DNA of 64,000 nt from Cellulosimicrobium sp. Marseille-Q4280 (GTDB taxonomy: Bacteria; Actinomycetota; Actinomycetes; Actinomycetales; Cellulomonadaceae). Below the pieces are notes generated by a model. It had not been told where the DNA came from. It saw only the letters and a list, made by a program, of their open reading frames with translations, and did not search any database. The position numbers and the translations under genes were made by a program. The stretch is taken from positions 415,880 to 479,879 of the forward strand of contig NZ_CALPBY010000004.1 in the NCBI RefSeq assembly GCF_943181405.1. Reading direction: 5' to 3'. The first letter of the stretch is position 1. Each line of letters starts with the position of its first letter. This document shows, piece by piece, positions 1-8,691 of this stretch.

Positions 1-114
1 AGGCGTCCGGGGGAAGTGCACCGATAGTTAGTACGCACGACCGGGGAGACGGGACGCAACGGACGCGTCGGGGGCGCCGATCCGGGTTGACCAGGGTGAT
101 GGAGGCAGGTTCGA

Positions 115-3100
115 ATGCTCCGCAGGTTGAGCGTCCGCGGGAAGATCCTTGCGGCTCTCGCGGTGCCGGTCCTCGTGCTGTTCATCGCCGCGGCCGTGAT
201 CTCCGGTCAGGCGATCGCGTCGGCACGCACGGCGAGCCAGACGAGCGCGCTCGTCGACGCCCTCGAGAAGCAGGACGTCGCCGGGACGGAGATCGCGGCC
301 GAGCGCTCGCTCTCGATCCTCGAGTCCTACCGGGCGGAAGGCGCCGAGGAGCAGATGCTCGCACAGCGCGAGAAGACCGACCGCGCGCTCGACACCCGTG
401 ACCGGGCCTACGAAGCCTTGAACCTCTCGGCGCTGGACACCCGCGTGCAGGACGCGGTCGAGCAGACGATCGCCGACCGGCAGGAGCTCGAGTCGATCCG
501 CCGCGGGATCGACCGGTCGAGCCTCGGTGAGCAGCAGCGCACGGCCCTGTACACGGGACTGATCAACAACGCGCTCGACGTGCCGGCGAGCCTCGCGGAC
601 ACCTCCACCCAGCGTGGTCTCGCGCAGTACCTCGACGCCTACGTGGTGCTGGACCGCCTGCTCGCCCAGCAGGCCGTCGAGCTCCCCGTCGCGGGCAACG
701 TGATCGCCGCGGCGCAGGTCGGCCAGGAGAACGAGACCGCGAACCAGCGGGCCGCGGTCCTCCTGACCACGGGTGACACGCTCAGCCAGGAGGCTCGTCG
801 GTCCATCCGCCTCCTGCCGGACTTCGACCAGGCGCTCCCCGTGCCCGGCGCGGTGTACAACCAGCTCCGCGCCAACGTCGCGGGCTCCCGCCCGGCGTCG
901 GTCACCGCGACCGCCGCGAGCGAGTGGCAGACGTTGTCCACGGAGGACCGTGCGAACACCACGCCCGTGCGTGACGCGGTGCGGTCCGAGACGATCACCG
1001 AGGCCTCCGCGCTCGCGACCGCCGCCACCACGCGCGCGATCCTGACCATCGCCGCGACGCTGGCCGCAGTCGTCGCCTCGATCCTCGTCGCGGGCCTCAT
1101 CGCCCGCGCGATCGTCAACCCGCTGCGCCGCCTGACCGACGCCGCCGAGGACGTCCGTGACCAGCTCCCGAAGCTCGTCGAGCAGGTCGCGGTCCCCGGC
1201 CAGGGCCCGGGCATCGACCTGACGCCGATCACCGTGGAGTCCACGGACGAGGTCGGGCAGCTCGCGACCGCGTTCAACGACGTGAACTCGACGACCGTCA
1301 AGGTCGCGCGCGAGCAGGCCGCGCTGCGTGGCTCCATCGCCGAGATGTTCGTCAACGTCGCCCGTCGCGACCAGGTGCTCCTCAACCGCCAGCTCGCGTT
1401 CCTCGACGACCTCGAGCGCTCCGAGGAGGACCCGGGGACGCTGTCGAACCTGTTCCGGCTCGACCACCTCGCGACCCGGATGCGCCGCAACGCGGAGTCC
1501 CTCCTCGTCCTCGCGGGCATCGACTCCGGCCGTCGCGTGCGTCAGCCCATGCCGGCGTCCGACGTCATCCGTACGGCGTCGTCCGAGATCGAGCTGTACG
1601 ACCGCGTCCGCCTCAACCTCGTCGTCGACCCGCTCATGCTCGGGCACAACGCGCTCAACGCCGCACACCTGCTCGCCGAGCTCCTCGAGAACGCGACGAT
1701 GTTCTCGGAGCCGCACACGCCGGTCGAGGTGACGACGGGTCGCGACGAGCACTCCGTCTACATCACGGTGCGCGACCACGGTCTCGGCATGACCGCGGAG
1801 GAGGTCGCCGAGGCGAACCGCAAGGTCGCGACGCACGCGGCGTCCGACGTCGTCGGCGCGCAGCGCCTCGGCCTCTTCGTGGTCGGCCGCCTCGCGGACC
1901 GCCTGGGCGCGCGCGTCCGCTTCGCCACCGGGTCCGACGGCAACGGGACCGAGGTCACCGTGTCGTTCCCGGGCGTGCTGTTCGTGCCCGACTCCAACGT
2001 GCCGCTCCCGCAGCCGACGGACCCGCTGGAGACGCGCACGCAGGCCGCCGCCCAGCAGCTCGCCGCCACCGGTGTGGTGCCGGCCGTGGAGGCGCCCGCG
2101 CCGCAGCAGGCCCAGCAGCTTCCCGCCGCCCCGACCGTGACGTCCGCGACCCCGGCCGTCGAGCCCGAGGCGGCACCCGTCGCGGTCCCCGTCGACCTCG
2201 CCGCCCTCACCGACGGCACGACCCAGACCGGGATGCCGCGTCGTCGGTCGCGCACCGTCGACCCCGCGGCGTCGGCGCCGAGCGCGTCGTTCGCGTCCGG
2301 TCCGCAGACCGGGGCGATCGTCCTGCCGCCGCTCGCGACCCCCGCGCTGCCCGACGAGCTGCCCGCGGGCGAGGACGCCTGGACCCCGCCTGCCGAGGTC
2401 GCTCCCGCGGGCAACGCCCTCCCGAGCCGCGCGCGCCAGGCGGCACCGACGGTCGAGCCGGTCTCGCAGGAGATCCCCGTCCTCGACGTGAGCACCCGCA
2501 GCGCGCTGTTCTCGAGCTTCCGTCCGGTCGGGGAGCGCGCTGCGACGGAGAACCCGGTCGACCTCCCGGCGGCACCCGAGGTCACCGCGACGGACATCCC
2601 GCTCGCCGCGGACACCGTCGTGAGCGAGCCGGTCGCCGAGTCGCCGTGGGCGCCGCAGGAGCCCGTGGTCCAGCAGGAGCCTGTGGTCCAGCAGGAGGCA
2701 TGGGCGCCGCAGGCGCCGGCCGAGCAGCCGTGGGCCCCCCAGCAGGCCTGGTCCGACGAGACGCTCTCGGGTCGGGCGACGGCAGCGGTCACGGACACGT
2801 CCGACGCGACGCGCGTCGTGCCCGCGGTCCCCGTAGAACCCGAGCGCTGGAGCGAACCCGTCGACGACGCGACGGTGGCTCGTGCCCCGCTCGCGCAGCG
2901 GGTGCCGGCCCCCGAGCCGGCGCGTGTCCCGGACCCGGTGAGCGACGTGCCCGTCGTGCACGGCGAGGCCGACCAGGAGGTGCCGGCAGAGCTGTCCTTC
3001 GAGGCGCTGCCGCGCTTCGAGGAGCTCATGGCGGACCTGCCGACGCGACGTTCGCTGCGGGAGAGCCAGGTGCGCAAGCGTGGCCTCTTCGGCCGGCGCC

Positions 3101-3975
3101 CGCGCACGACCGCCACACCGCGGGCGACGGTGGCCCCGGACGGTCCGTCCGCGGCGGCCCTCGCCTCACGTCCTGCGGGGCCCGTCCCGGCCGAGCCCGC
3201 TCCGTCGGCACCGCTGACGCTCACGCCCGCCGAGCTGGTCGACGACGTCCCGGCACCGGTCCGTGCCTCGGCGTTCGCGGCTCAGGCGCCGTCGTCCGCG
3301 CCGGGGGCGGACGCCGCACCGTCGCCGTTCGCGGCGCCGGCACCGGCTCCTGTGACGGGGTCCCAGCCTGCGCCCGCCGTGGCCCGCGCCTCGGTCTTCG
3401 CGCAGCCGGAGCCCGCGACGCGTCAGGCTGTGGAGACCGTCGCCCCTGTCGGGGCGGCCGGCACGGACGCGTACGTCCCGGTCGACCCGGTCCGGCCCGC
3501 GGTCGCGACCGCGCCGGGCACGGGGTTCGGTGCGCCGACGCCGCTCGTCCGTCGCCAGGTTCCCGAGGCGATCGAGCCGCTCGAGCCGGGCTACGTGAGC
3601 GACTCGGTCGAGGCGCGCTCCGACTGGATGGCCTCGGCCGTCCTGTACGAGGAGATGTCCACCCTGCTGCGGGGCAGCACCGACTTCCAGGAAGCGACGT
3701 TGGCGGACCCGAACGACGGCACGTACCAGCCCCTCACGGTGGAGTCGGCCCCGCCGGCCGGCCTCACCCGCCGTTCGCGCGGCGAGAACCGCGAGGGCTA
3801 CGTGGACCGCTTCACGGCCCGCATCGACCGTGACCCGGAGCAGCTGCGCGCCCGCCTGTCGGCCTTCCAGTCCGCCACGGCACGAGGCCGCGTCGAGGGC
3901 CAGGACGAGCCGGGCTCGACGTGGACCCCGGAGACCATGGATTATGTCCCTGATTCAGCGCCGCAGGCGCGGTGA
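115..3975 (+). CDS. conservon sensor histidine kinase-like protein (CvnA type) with nitrate-sensor (NIT)-like ectodomain
   Basis: First gene of a four-gene conservon. Membrane protein of 1286 aa: TM1 about residues 13-33, a helical extracytoplasmic region about 40-300 resembling the NIT nitrate/nitrite-sensing domain, TM2 about 307-332, a HAMP linker, then a GHKL ATPase domain about 500-625 with N box ELLENA, G1 box DHGLGM and G2 box GLFVVG. In known conservons the kinase works with the roadblock, DUF742 and GTPase partners encoded next to it, as a GPCR-like membrane complex. Beyond residue 640 lies a tail of roughly 640 residues, Pro/Ala/Val-rich and probably disordered, which is unusually long. 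ATG chosen because GGAGGCAGG lies 6 nt upstream. The signal sensed is unknown. Confidence 0.9.
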   Translation: MLRRLSVRGKILAALAVPVLVLFIAAAVISGQAIASARTASQTSALVDALEKQDVAGTEIAAERSLSILESYRAEGAEEQMLAQREKTDRALDTRDRAYEALNLSALDTRVQDAVEQTIADRQELESIRRGIDRSSLGEQQRTALYTGLINNALDVPASLADTSTQRGLAQYLDAYVVLDRLLAQQAVELPVAGNVIAAAQVGQENETANQRAAVLLTTGDTLSQEARRSIRLLPDFDQALPVPGAVYNQLRANVAGSRPASVTATAASEWQTLSTEDRANTTPVRDAVRSETITEASALATAATTRAILTIAATLAAVVASILVAGLIARAIVNPLRRLTDAAEDVRDQLPKLVEQVAVPGQGPGIDLTPITVESTDEVGQLATAFNDVNSTTVKVAREQAALRGSIAEMFVNVARRDQVLLNRQLAFLDDLERSEEDPGTLSNLFRLDHLATRMRRNAESLLVLAGIDSGRRVRQPMPASDVIRTASSEIELYDRVRLNLVVDPLMLGHNALNAAHLLAELLENATMFSEPHTPVEVTTGRDEHSVYITVRDHGLGMTAEEVAEANRKVATHAASDVVGAQRLGLFVVGRLADRLGARVRFATGSDGNGTEVTVSFPGVLFVPDSNVPLPQPTDPLETRTQAAAQQLAATGVVPAVEAPAPQQAQQLPAAPTVTSATPAVEPEAAPVAVPVDLAALTDGTTQTGMPRRRSRTVDPAASAPSASFASGPQTGAIVLPPLATPALPDELPAGEDAWTPPAEVAPAGNALPSRARQAAPTVEPVSQEIPVLDVSTRSALFSSFRPVGERAATENPVDLPAAPEVTATDIPLAADTVVSEPVAESPWAPQEPVVQQEPVVQQEAWAPQAPAEQPWAPQQAWSDETLSGRATAAVTDTSDATRVVPAVPVEPERWSEPVDDATVARAPLAQRVPAPEPARVPDPVSDVPVVHGEADQEVPAELSFEALPRFEELMADLPTRRSLRESQVRKRGLFGRRPRTTATPRATVAPDGPSAAALASRPAGPVPAEPAPSAPLTLTPAELVDDVPAPVRASAFAAQAPSSAPGADAAPSPFAAPAPAPVTGSQPAPAVARASVFAQPEPATRQAVETVAPVGAAGTDAYVPVDPVRPAVATAPGTGFGAPTPLVRRQVPEAIEPLEPGYVSDSVEARSDWMASAVLYEEMSTLLRGSTDFQEATLADPNDGTYQPLTVESAPPAGLTRRSRGENREGYVDRFTARIDRDPEQLRARLSAFQSATARGRVEGQDEPGSTWTPETMDYVPDSAPQAR

Positions 3976-4011
3976 TCACGTGCCCGCTGCGGCAACTGAC
4001 GAGGAGGAAGT

Positions 4012-4461
4012 GTGAACGCGCTCAGCACCGAGGCCACGAATTTCGGGTGGCTGCTCGACAACTTCGTGCGAACGGTCCCGGGGAGCCGGCACACGCTCGT
4101 GGTGTCGGCCGACGGCCTGCTCATGGCGATGTCGGACCAGCTCGACCGGACGAGCGGTGACCAGCTCGCGGCCATCGTCTCGGGCATGTCGAGCCTGACG
4201 CGCGGGGCCGCGCGTCAGCTCAACGGCGGCAACGTCCGGCAGGCCATCGTCGAGATGGACAACGGCTTCCTGTTCCTCATGAACGTGTCGAACGGGTCCG
4301 TTCTCGGGGTCGTCGCGGAGGCCACGTGCGACATCGGGCTCATCGGCTACGAGATGGCGCTCCTGGTCTCGCGCACGGAGGCTACGCTGACCCCGCAGCT
4401 GATCTCCGAGATGCGGGGTAGCCTCCCCGTTGACGGTGCCACCCGAGCCCCCGTGGGATGA
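4012..4461 (+). CDS. roadblock/LC7 domain protein (CvnB type)
   Basis: 149 aa, nearly the whole length one roadblock/LC7 fold (residues about 10-125, e.g. HTLVVSADGLLMAMSDQL). In conservons and in the bacterial MglB system, this fold acts as a dimeric regulator of a Ras-like GTPase, so its partner is probably the GTPase encoded at 4866. GTG start with AGGAGG 4 nt upstream (4002-4007). It lies 36 bp after the kinase gene and 10 bp before the DUF742 gene, consistent with one operon. Confidence 0.9.
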   Translation: MNALSTEATNFGWLLDNFVRTVPGSRHTLVVSADGLLMAMSDQLDRTSGDQLAAIVSGMSSLTRGAARQLNGGNVRQAIVEMDNGFLFLMNVSNGSVLGVVAEATCDIGLIGYEMALLVSRTEATLTPQLISEMRGSLPVDGATRAPVG

Positions 4462-4471
4462 GGTCTGATCG

Positions 4472-4885
4472 ATGACGAACGTACCTTTCGGCCGTGCCGG
4501 AGCCCACTCCGACGGCTACGAGGCGTCGACGGTGCGTCCGTACGCCGTGACGGGCGGTCGTGTGCGCTCGGCGACGTCGGACCTGCCTCTCGAGGCGCTC
4601 GTCGAGGTCATGCCGGGCGCCGTGAACAGCTACGGGCTGCCGCCGGAGAAGCGCTCGATCCTCCAGCACGCCGCGCACACGTACGTCTCGATCGCCGAGC
4701 TCTCAGCCCTGCTGCGGCTCCCCCTCGGCGTGACGAAGGTGCTCGTCGCGGACCTGCAGGAGGACAACTACATCACCGTGCACACGTCGACCCCGCTCAA
4801 CGTGCACACGGGTCACGGAAGCAACCACTCGGGCCTGTCCCTGAGCGTCTTGGAGAGTGTTCTCAATGGCATTTCCACCCTCTGA
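4472..4885 (+). CDS. DUF742 protein (CvnC type)
   Basis: 137 aa. Shows the winged-helix-like DUF742 core: RPYAVTGGRV near the start, then the block SILQHAAHTYVSIAELSALL and VLVADLQEDNYI. DUF742 proteins are the third component of actinobacterial conservons. Their molecular role is not settled, and they probably bridge kinase and GTPase. The 3' end overlaps the GTPase gene by 20 bp, so translation of the two is probably coupled. Confidence 0.9.
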   Translation: MTNVPFGRAGAHSDGYEASTVRPYAVTGGRVRSATSDLPLEALVEVMPGAVNSYGLPPEKRSILQHAAHTYVSIAELSALLRLPLGVTKVLVADLQEDNYITVHTSTPLNVHTGHGSNHSGLSLSVLESVLNGISTL

Positions 4886-5900
4886 GGGCTCGGGCGTCGC
4901 GCCTCAGGGCGGCCAGCCGTCCGGTGTGATCTCCGCCGTCCCCGGTGGCGCGAGGGCGGCGAGCGGACCGTCGTGGACGCCCGTCGCCGGGGGAGGGTCG
5001 CCGACGACGGCGCCTGCAACCCCCGCGCAGAACGCTCACGCGCAGAGCTCGCCCGTGGCTCCCGCGTCGGTGGCTCCCGTCCAGGGCGCGGCGACCGCGC
5101 AGCAGGGCGTGCCGGGTCAGGCTCCTGCGCAGGCGTCCGCGCCTGCCGCGCAGCCCGCGCCCAGCCCGACGGTGGCGCCGGTCGCACCGACCTCGTCGCA
5201 CCAGCCCGCGGCCCAGGCGCCGGCCGCGCACGTGCCGGCAGCCCAGGTGCCCGTCGCCCAGGCACCGGCGCCGCAGCAGCCGCGCACCGCACCGCAGCCG
5301 ATGGCCTCCGCCCAGGCGGGTGCGGCGCCGTCGGCGCCTCGCACGGCGCCGACGGTCGTGAAGATCGTCGTCGCGGGAGGTTTCGCCGTCGGCAAGACGA
5401 CGTTCATCGGCTCGATCTCCGACGTGGAGCCTCTCAACACCGAGGCGGCCATGACGGAGCACTCGGTGGGCGTCGACGACGCGGGCGGCGTCACCGACCG
5501 CAAGACGACGACCACGGTTGCCATGGACTTCGGCCGTGTGTCGCTCCCCGGCAACCTGTGGCTCTACCTGTTCGGCACGCCGGGCCAGGACCGCTTCCTC
5601 TTCATGTGGGACGACCTGGTGCGCGGCGCGATCGGTGCGGTCGTGCTCGTCGACACCGACCGTCTCGAGCAGTGCTTCCCGGCGATCGACTACTTCGAGT
5701 CGCGCAACATCCCGTTCGTCGTGGGTGTGAACTGCTTCGACGGCGTGGCCAAGCACAAGCTCGAGGACGTGCGCGAGGCGCTGCAGATCCCGGCACACGT
5801 GCCGATGCTCTACACGGACGCCCGGTCGCGGGCCGCCACCAAGCAGACGCTCATCGCGCTGGTCCAGCTCGCGATGCGCCAGCTCCGCGGCGCGGCCTGA
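4866..5900 (+). CDS. conservon Ras-like GTPase (CvnD type)
   Basis: Small GTPase with a P-loop at about residues 169-180 (GGFAVGKTTF), a G3 motif (FGTPGQDRF) and a G4-like NCFD in place of NKxD. The first ~160 residues are Pro/Ala/Gln-rich low complexity, a tail not found in minimal CvnD proteins. ATG at 4866 is preferred over the in-frame GTG at 4857 because GGAGAG (4852-4857) is then correctly spaced. In the family, the GDP/GTP switch is controlled by the roadblock partner and the membrane kinase. No CvnE cytochrome P450 gene follows; the operon ends at a hairpin and a tRNA. Confidence 0.9.
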   Translation: MAFPPSEGSGVAPQGGQPSGVISAVPGGARAASGPSWTPVAGGGSPTTAPATPAQNAHAQSSPVAPASVAPVQGAATAQQGVPGQAPAQASAPAAQPAPSPTVAPVAPTSSHQPAAQAPAAHVPAAQVPVAQAPAPQQPRTAPQPMASAQAGAAPSAPRTAPTVVKIVVAGGFAVGKTTFIGSISDVEPLNTEAAMTEHSVGVDDAGGVTDRKTTTTVAMDFGRVSLPGNLWLYLFGTPGQDRFLFMWDDLVRGAIGAVVLVDTDRLEQCFPAIDYFESRNIPFVVGVNCFDGVAKHKLEDVREALQIPAHVPMLYTDARSRAATKQTLIALVQLAMRQLRGAA

Positions 5901-5928
5901 CGCTCCGCCCGGCATCACCACCGACCAC

Positions 5929-5958
5929 GGCGGGTCACCCTCCACAGGGCGACCCGCC
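5929..5958 (+). terminator. hairpin terminator after the conservon operon
   Basis: Inverted repeat GGCGGGTC/GACCCGCC with an inner CCC/GGG pairing, 28 bp past the GTPase stop codon. No U-tract, as is common in high-GC actinobacteria. Confidence 0.6.
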
Positions 5959-6014
5959 GTCGTCGTGCACGGGGCTGACGTGCCAGAATGGCACGCCGGG
6001 CCCGCGAGGCCCGA

Positions 6015-6099
6015 GGAGGGCTGACAGAGCGGCCTAATGTGACGGTCTTGAAAACCGTTGTGCGGCAACGCACCGGGGGTTCGAATCCCTCGCCCTCCG
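6015..6099 (+). tRNA. tRNA-Ser(UGA)
   Basis: 85-nt class II tRNA with 7-bp acceptor stem GGAGGGC/GCCCTCC, long variable arm, T-loop GGTTCGAATCC and anticodon loop CTTGAAA (anticodon UGA). No encoded CCA. The following lipoprotein gene begins 11 nt after its 3' end. Confidence 0.95.
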
Positions 6100-6109
6100 C
6101 TCGAGGACC

Positions 6110-6799
6110 ATGAACACCACCACGTCCGGATCCAGCCTCTCGGTGCCCTCGCCCCGCGCGCACGCCGCACCGGCGGCGCGTCGTGCCGTCCTCACGCTGT
6201 GCGTCGCGGCGGTGGTGCTCGGGGGGTGCGCGGCGCCGTCGTCCGTCCCGAGCGTCGAGCTGTGCTCCGACCTGCACCCCGCTGACGTCGTCCCCGGGCC
6301 CGGCGAGGTGAGCGACCACGACGAGTGCGTGGCGGGAGTCCAGGCCGGTCTCGCCGCGGAGCGGCCCGACACGGTGGCGGTGGACGACCTGGGCCGGATG
6401 CTCGACGACCCGACGTCGGACGGGCAGATCACCGCGCGCACGGCTCAGGTGATGGACCTCGCGCTGGCCGAGTTCCCCGGCTCCTCCTGGTCGTGCTGGT
6501 CGCCGCGACCCGGGACCCGTTCCGAGCACCCCCTCGGCCGGGCGTGCGACGTGACGTACGGCAACGCTCTCGGCGAGGCGGCGACCGGCGACGCCCTGGA
6601 GCAGGGGTGGGCCATGACGGCCTGGTTGCAGACCCACGCCGAGGTGCTCGGGGTGGACTACGTCATCTGGCAGGGTGGCATCTGGTCGTCGCGGTGGTGG
6701 GGGGCCGAGTGGCGGCCGTACGACGGCGGAGGCATGCACGACCCCGCAGCCGTCACGGGCGGTCACTTCGACCACCTCCACGTCACCGTGCGCGGCTGA
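6110..6799 (+). CDS. M15-like zinc peptidase lipoprotein
   Basis: 229 aa. N-terminal signal peptide with a lipobox (VVLGGC, Cys about residue 40), so probably anchored to the outer face of the membrane. The C-terminal half has HPLGRACDV and GHFDHLHV, matching the HxxGxAxD and HxDHxH zinc-ligand pattern of M15/D-Ala-D-Ala carboxypeptidase-like folds seen in actinobacterial cell-wall proteins. Peptidoglycan is therefore the inferred substrate. The ATG lies directly after tRNA-Ser with only a weak ribosome site (GAGGA, 6103-6107), so the gene may be read through from the tRNA. Confidence 0.75.
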   Translation: MNTTTSGSSLSVPSPRAHAAPAARRAVLTLCVAAVVLGGCAAPSSVPSVELCSDLHPADVVPGPGEVSDHDECVAGVQAGLAAERPDTVAVDDLGRMLDDPTSDGQITARTAQVMDLALAEFPGSSWSCWSPRPGTRSEHPLGRACDVTYGNALGEAATGDALEQGWAMTAWLQTHAEVLGVDYVIWQGGIWSSRWWGAEWRPYDGGGMHDPAAVTGGHFDHLHVTVRG

Positions 6800-6899
6800 G
6801 CCCGGACGTCGTCCGCTCGGGCGCGCCCACGGGAGCCGCTGGAGGTGGCGCGACCTCCCGGCACGGGACACGCGCGGCCGCGTGCGCCATCATGGCTGA

Positions 6900-8183
6900 G
6901 TGACGCGCCAGCCCCCCGGTCCCTCCTCCGACGAGGCATCGCTCGAGCCGGTCGAGCTCATCCGACGGTCGGGGACCGTGCTGCGCATCGGCAGGCTCGC
7001 GCTGTCGGCGGGAACGGGCAGCTACCGCGTGAAGTCGCACATGTGGCGCGCCGGGCGGGCGCTCGGCCTCGACCGGGTCGCGGCGCACGTGACGCTCACG
7101 GAGATCACGGCGACGTCGTACCGCGGTCCGATCTTCCGCACGGAGCTCACGGAGGTGCGCTCCGTCGGGATCGACGCCGACAGGCTCAGCGAGCTCGAGC
7201 GCTTCTCGTCCGCGCTGCCACGGGAGGCGGACCTGGACGCGGTGGACGCCGAGCTCGACCGCATCGCGCGCAAGCCGCCGCTCTACGGGGCCTTGCTCAA
7301 CGCGACGTGGGCGGGCATGGCGTGCGCGGCGTTCGCGTTCCTCAACAACGGGGGAGCGGTCGAGTGCGGTGCCGTGCTCGTCGCGGCGGCGCTCGGCCAG
7401 CTCGTGCGCCGGGCGATGCTGCACCGGGGGATCAACCAGTTCGGCGTGACGATGCTCGCCGCGGCGGTGGCGAGCATCGCGTACCTCGTCCTCGTGCTCG
7501 GTCTGTCCGACCTCGCCGGCGTCAGCGGGAGCCACGAGGCGGGCTATGTCTCCGCGGTGCTGTTCCTCGTGCCGGGGTTCGCGCTCGTCACCGGGGCCCT
7601 GGACCTCGCGAAGCTCGACTTCTCCGCAGGGGTCGCCCGGCTGACGTACGCGTTGATGATCCTCGCGTCCGCAGCCCTCGCCGTGTGGGGGGTGTCCGCG
7701 ATCGCGGGGCTCGCTCCCGACCCCGTCCCGCCGCCGGGCCTCGACGAGCCGGCGCTCGTCGCCCTGCGCACGCTCGCGAGCTTCCTCGGCGTGCTCGGCT
7801 TCGCGCTGATGTTCAACAGCCCGTGGGCGATGGCGGTCGGTGCGGCGGCGATCGGGACCGTCGCCAACGTCGGCCGGCTCTTCCTGGTCGACGGCGGCGT
7901 GGTGTCGCAGGCCGCGGCGGCAGGGGCGGCGCTCCTGGTCGGTCTCCTCGCCGCGACGCTCGCGCCCGCGCTGCGCGTGCCGCGCATCACCGTCTCGGTG
8001 CCGGCCGTGGTGATCATGGTCCCGGGCGTCACGGCGTACCGCGCGGTCTACGAGTTCAACACCGGTGCGACGACGCAGGCGCTCGCCTATGCGGTGGAGG
8101 CCGGGCTCGTCATCGTGGCGCTGGCGATCGGGCTGGCCGTCGCGCGCATGCTCACCGACCGGCGGTGGACGTTCGAGCGGTAG
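6900..8183 (+). CDS. ThrE-type threonine/serine exporter family protein
   Basis: 427 aa. The cytosolic N-terminal part (GSYRVKSHMWRAGRALGL, then VTLTEI and a region rich in Arg/Asp) corresponds to the DUF1212/ThrE N-domain. The rest is hydrophobic with about 9-10 predicted membrane segments, ending in the ThrE_2-like part (VVIMVPGVTAYRAVYEF). Family members export threonine and serine using the proton gradient, but substrate specificity of this one is not shown by sequence. GTG start at 6900. It stands alone between the lipoprotein gene and tRNA-Ser(GCU). Confidence 0.85.
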   Translation: MTRQPPGPSSDEASLEPVELIRRSGTVLRIGRLALSAGTGSYRVKSHMWRAGRALGLDRVAAHVTLTEITATSYRGPIFRTELTEVRSVGIDADRLSELERFSSALPREADLDAVDAELDRIARKPPLYGALLNATWAGMACAAFAFLNNGGAVECGAVLVAAALGQLVRRAMLHRGINQFGVTMLAAAVASIAYLVLVLGLSDLAGVSGSHEAGYVSAVLFLVPGFALVTGALDLAKLDFSAGVARLTYALMILASAALAVWGVSAIAGLAPDPVPPPGLDEPALVALRTLASFLGVLGFALMFNSPWAMAVGAAAIGTVANVGRLFLVDGGVVSQAAAAGAALLVGLLAATLAPALRVPRITVSVPAVVIMVPGVTAYRAVYEFNTGATTQALAYAVEAGLVIVALAIGLAVARMLTDRRWTFER

Positions 8184-8258
8184 GCGGCCGTCGCAGGCCC
8201 GCGCGGCCCGCAGGTCCCGGGCGGCTCAGCGGGCACGGCGCCGTCGGCGGGGCGCGGT

Positions 8259-8287
8259 TTGGTCGTGCGCCGAGGCCCCGGTACCCT
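8259..8287 (+). promoter_or_regulatory. candidate promoter of tRNA-Ser(GCU)
   Basis: TTGGTC (8259-8264), 17-bp spacer, TACCCT (8282-8287), about 50 bp before the tRNA. Match to sigma-70-type consensus is moderate. Confidence 0.5.
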
Positions 8288-8342
8288 GGGCGACGCGGGT
8301 GCAGCTCCGTCGTCGATGCGTCGGCACGAGCAGGACCCGCGA

Positions 8343-8431
8343 GGAGACGTCGCATAGTCAGGTCTAGTGCGCCACCCTGCTAAGGTGGTAACGGGGCAAC
8401 CCGTTCGAGGGTTCAAATCCCTCCGTCTCCG
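8343..8431 (+). tRNA. tRNA-Ser(GCU)
   Basis: 89-nt class II tRNA, acceptor GGAGACG/CGTCTCC, anticodon loop CTGCTAA (anticodon GCU), long variable arm, T-arm GGGTTCAAATCCC. CCA is encoded at 8432-8434. Confidence 0.95.
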
Positions 8432-8436
8432 CCAGG

Positions 8437-8469
8437 AAGGCTCCGGCAGCCCAGCGCCCGGAGCCTTTT
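8437..8469 (+). terminator. intrinsic terminator of tRNA-Ser(GCU)
   Basis: Stem AAGGCTCCGG/CCGGAGCCTT followed by a short T run, starting 3 nt after the encoded CCA. Confidence 0.85.
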
Positions 8470-8510
8470 CTGTTGCCCGCGCACGGTCGACCGCGTCCCG
8501 CGCGCCACGA

Positions 8511-8636
8511 CGCCGAACCCCGGCATGTGCGTGACCCGCCCTCGCCGAACCCCGGGTTGTGTGTCACCCGCCCTCGCCGAACCCCGGGTTGTGGGTCACC
8601 CAAGGCGTTGAACGCCGCACAAGCCGGGGTTCGGCA
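8511..8636. repeat. GCCGAACCCCGGG hairpin-repeat cluster, copy A (three tandem 32-bp units plus one inverted unit)
   Basis: Units start at 8512, 8544 and 8576 (exact 32-bp period), each GCCGAACCCCGG followed by a GTG(T/G)GTCACCC-like stretch. An inverted copy GCCGGGGTTCGGC lies at 8623-8635. The cluster sits between tRNA-Ser and the 3' end of the convergent permease gene. It can fold into a long hairpin and probably terminates transcription from one or both sides. Confidence 0.8.
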
Positions 8637-8691
8637 GAGGACGTCCGCCCACCGGAACCTCGAGCGGACCCGGTCCGGGGGAGCCTGTCGG

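Noticed and set aside
28-2961. 977-codon open frame on the minus strand opposite the sensor kinase
   Set aside because: Arg/Gly/Asp-rich shadow frame of a real GC-rich gene; no domain, no ribosome site. The same applies to the other long antisense frames, e.g. 42226-47493 and 54977-60733.
8511-8636. CRISPR array, because of 32-bp spaced repeats
   Set aside because: Units are contiguous without unique spacers, only three copies plus an inverted one, and no cas genes are nearby.
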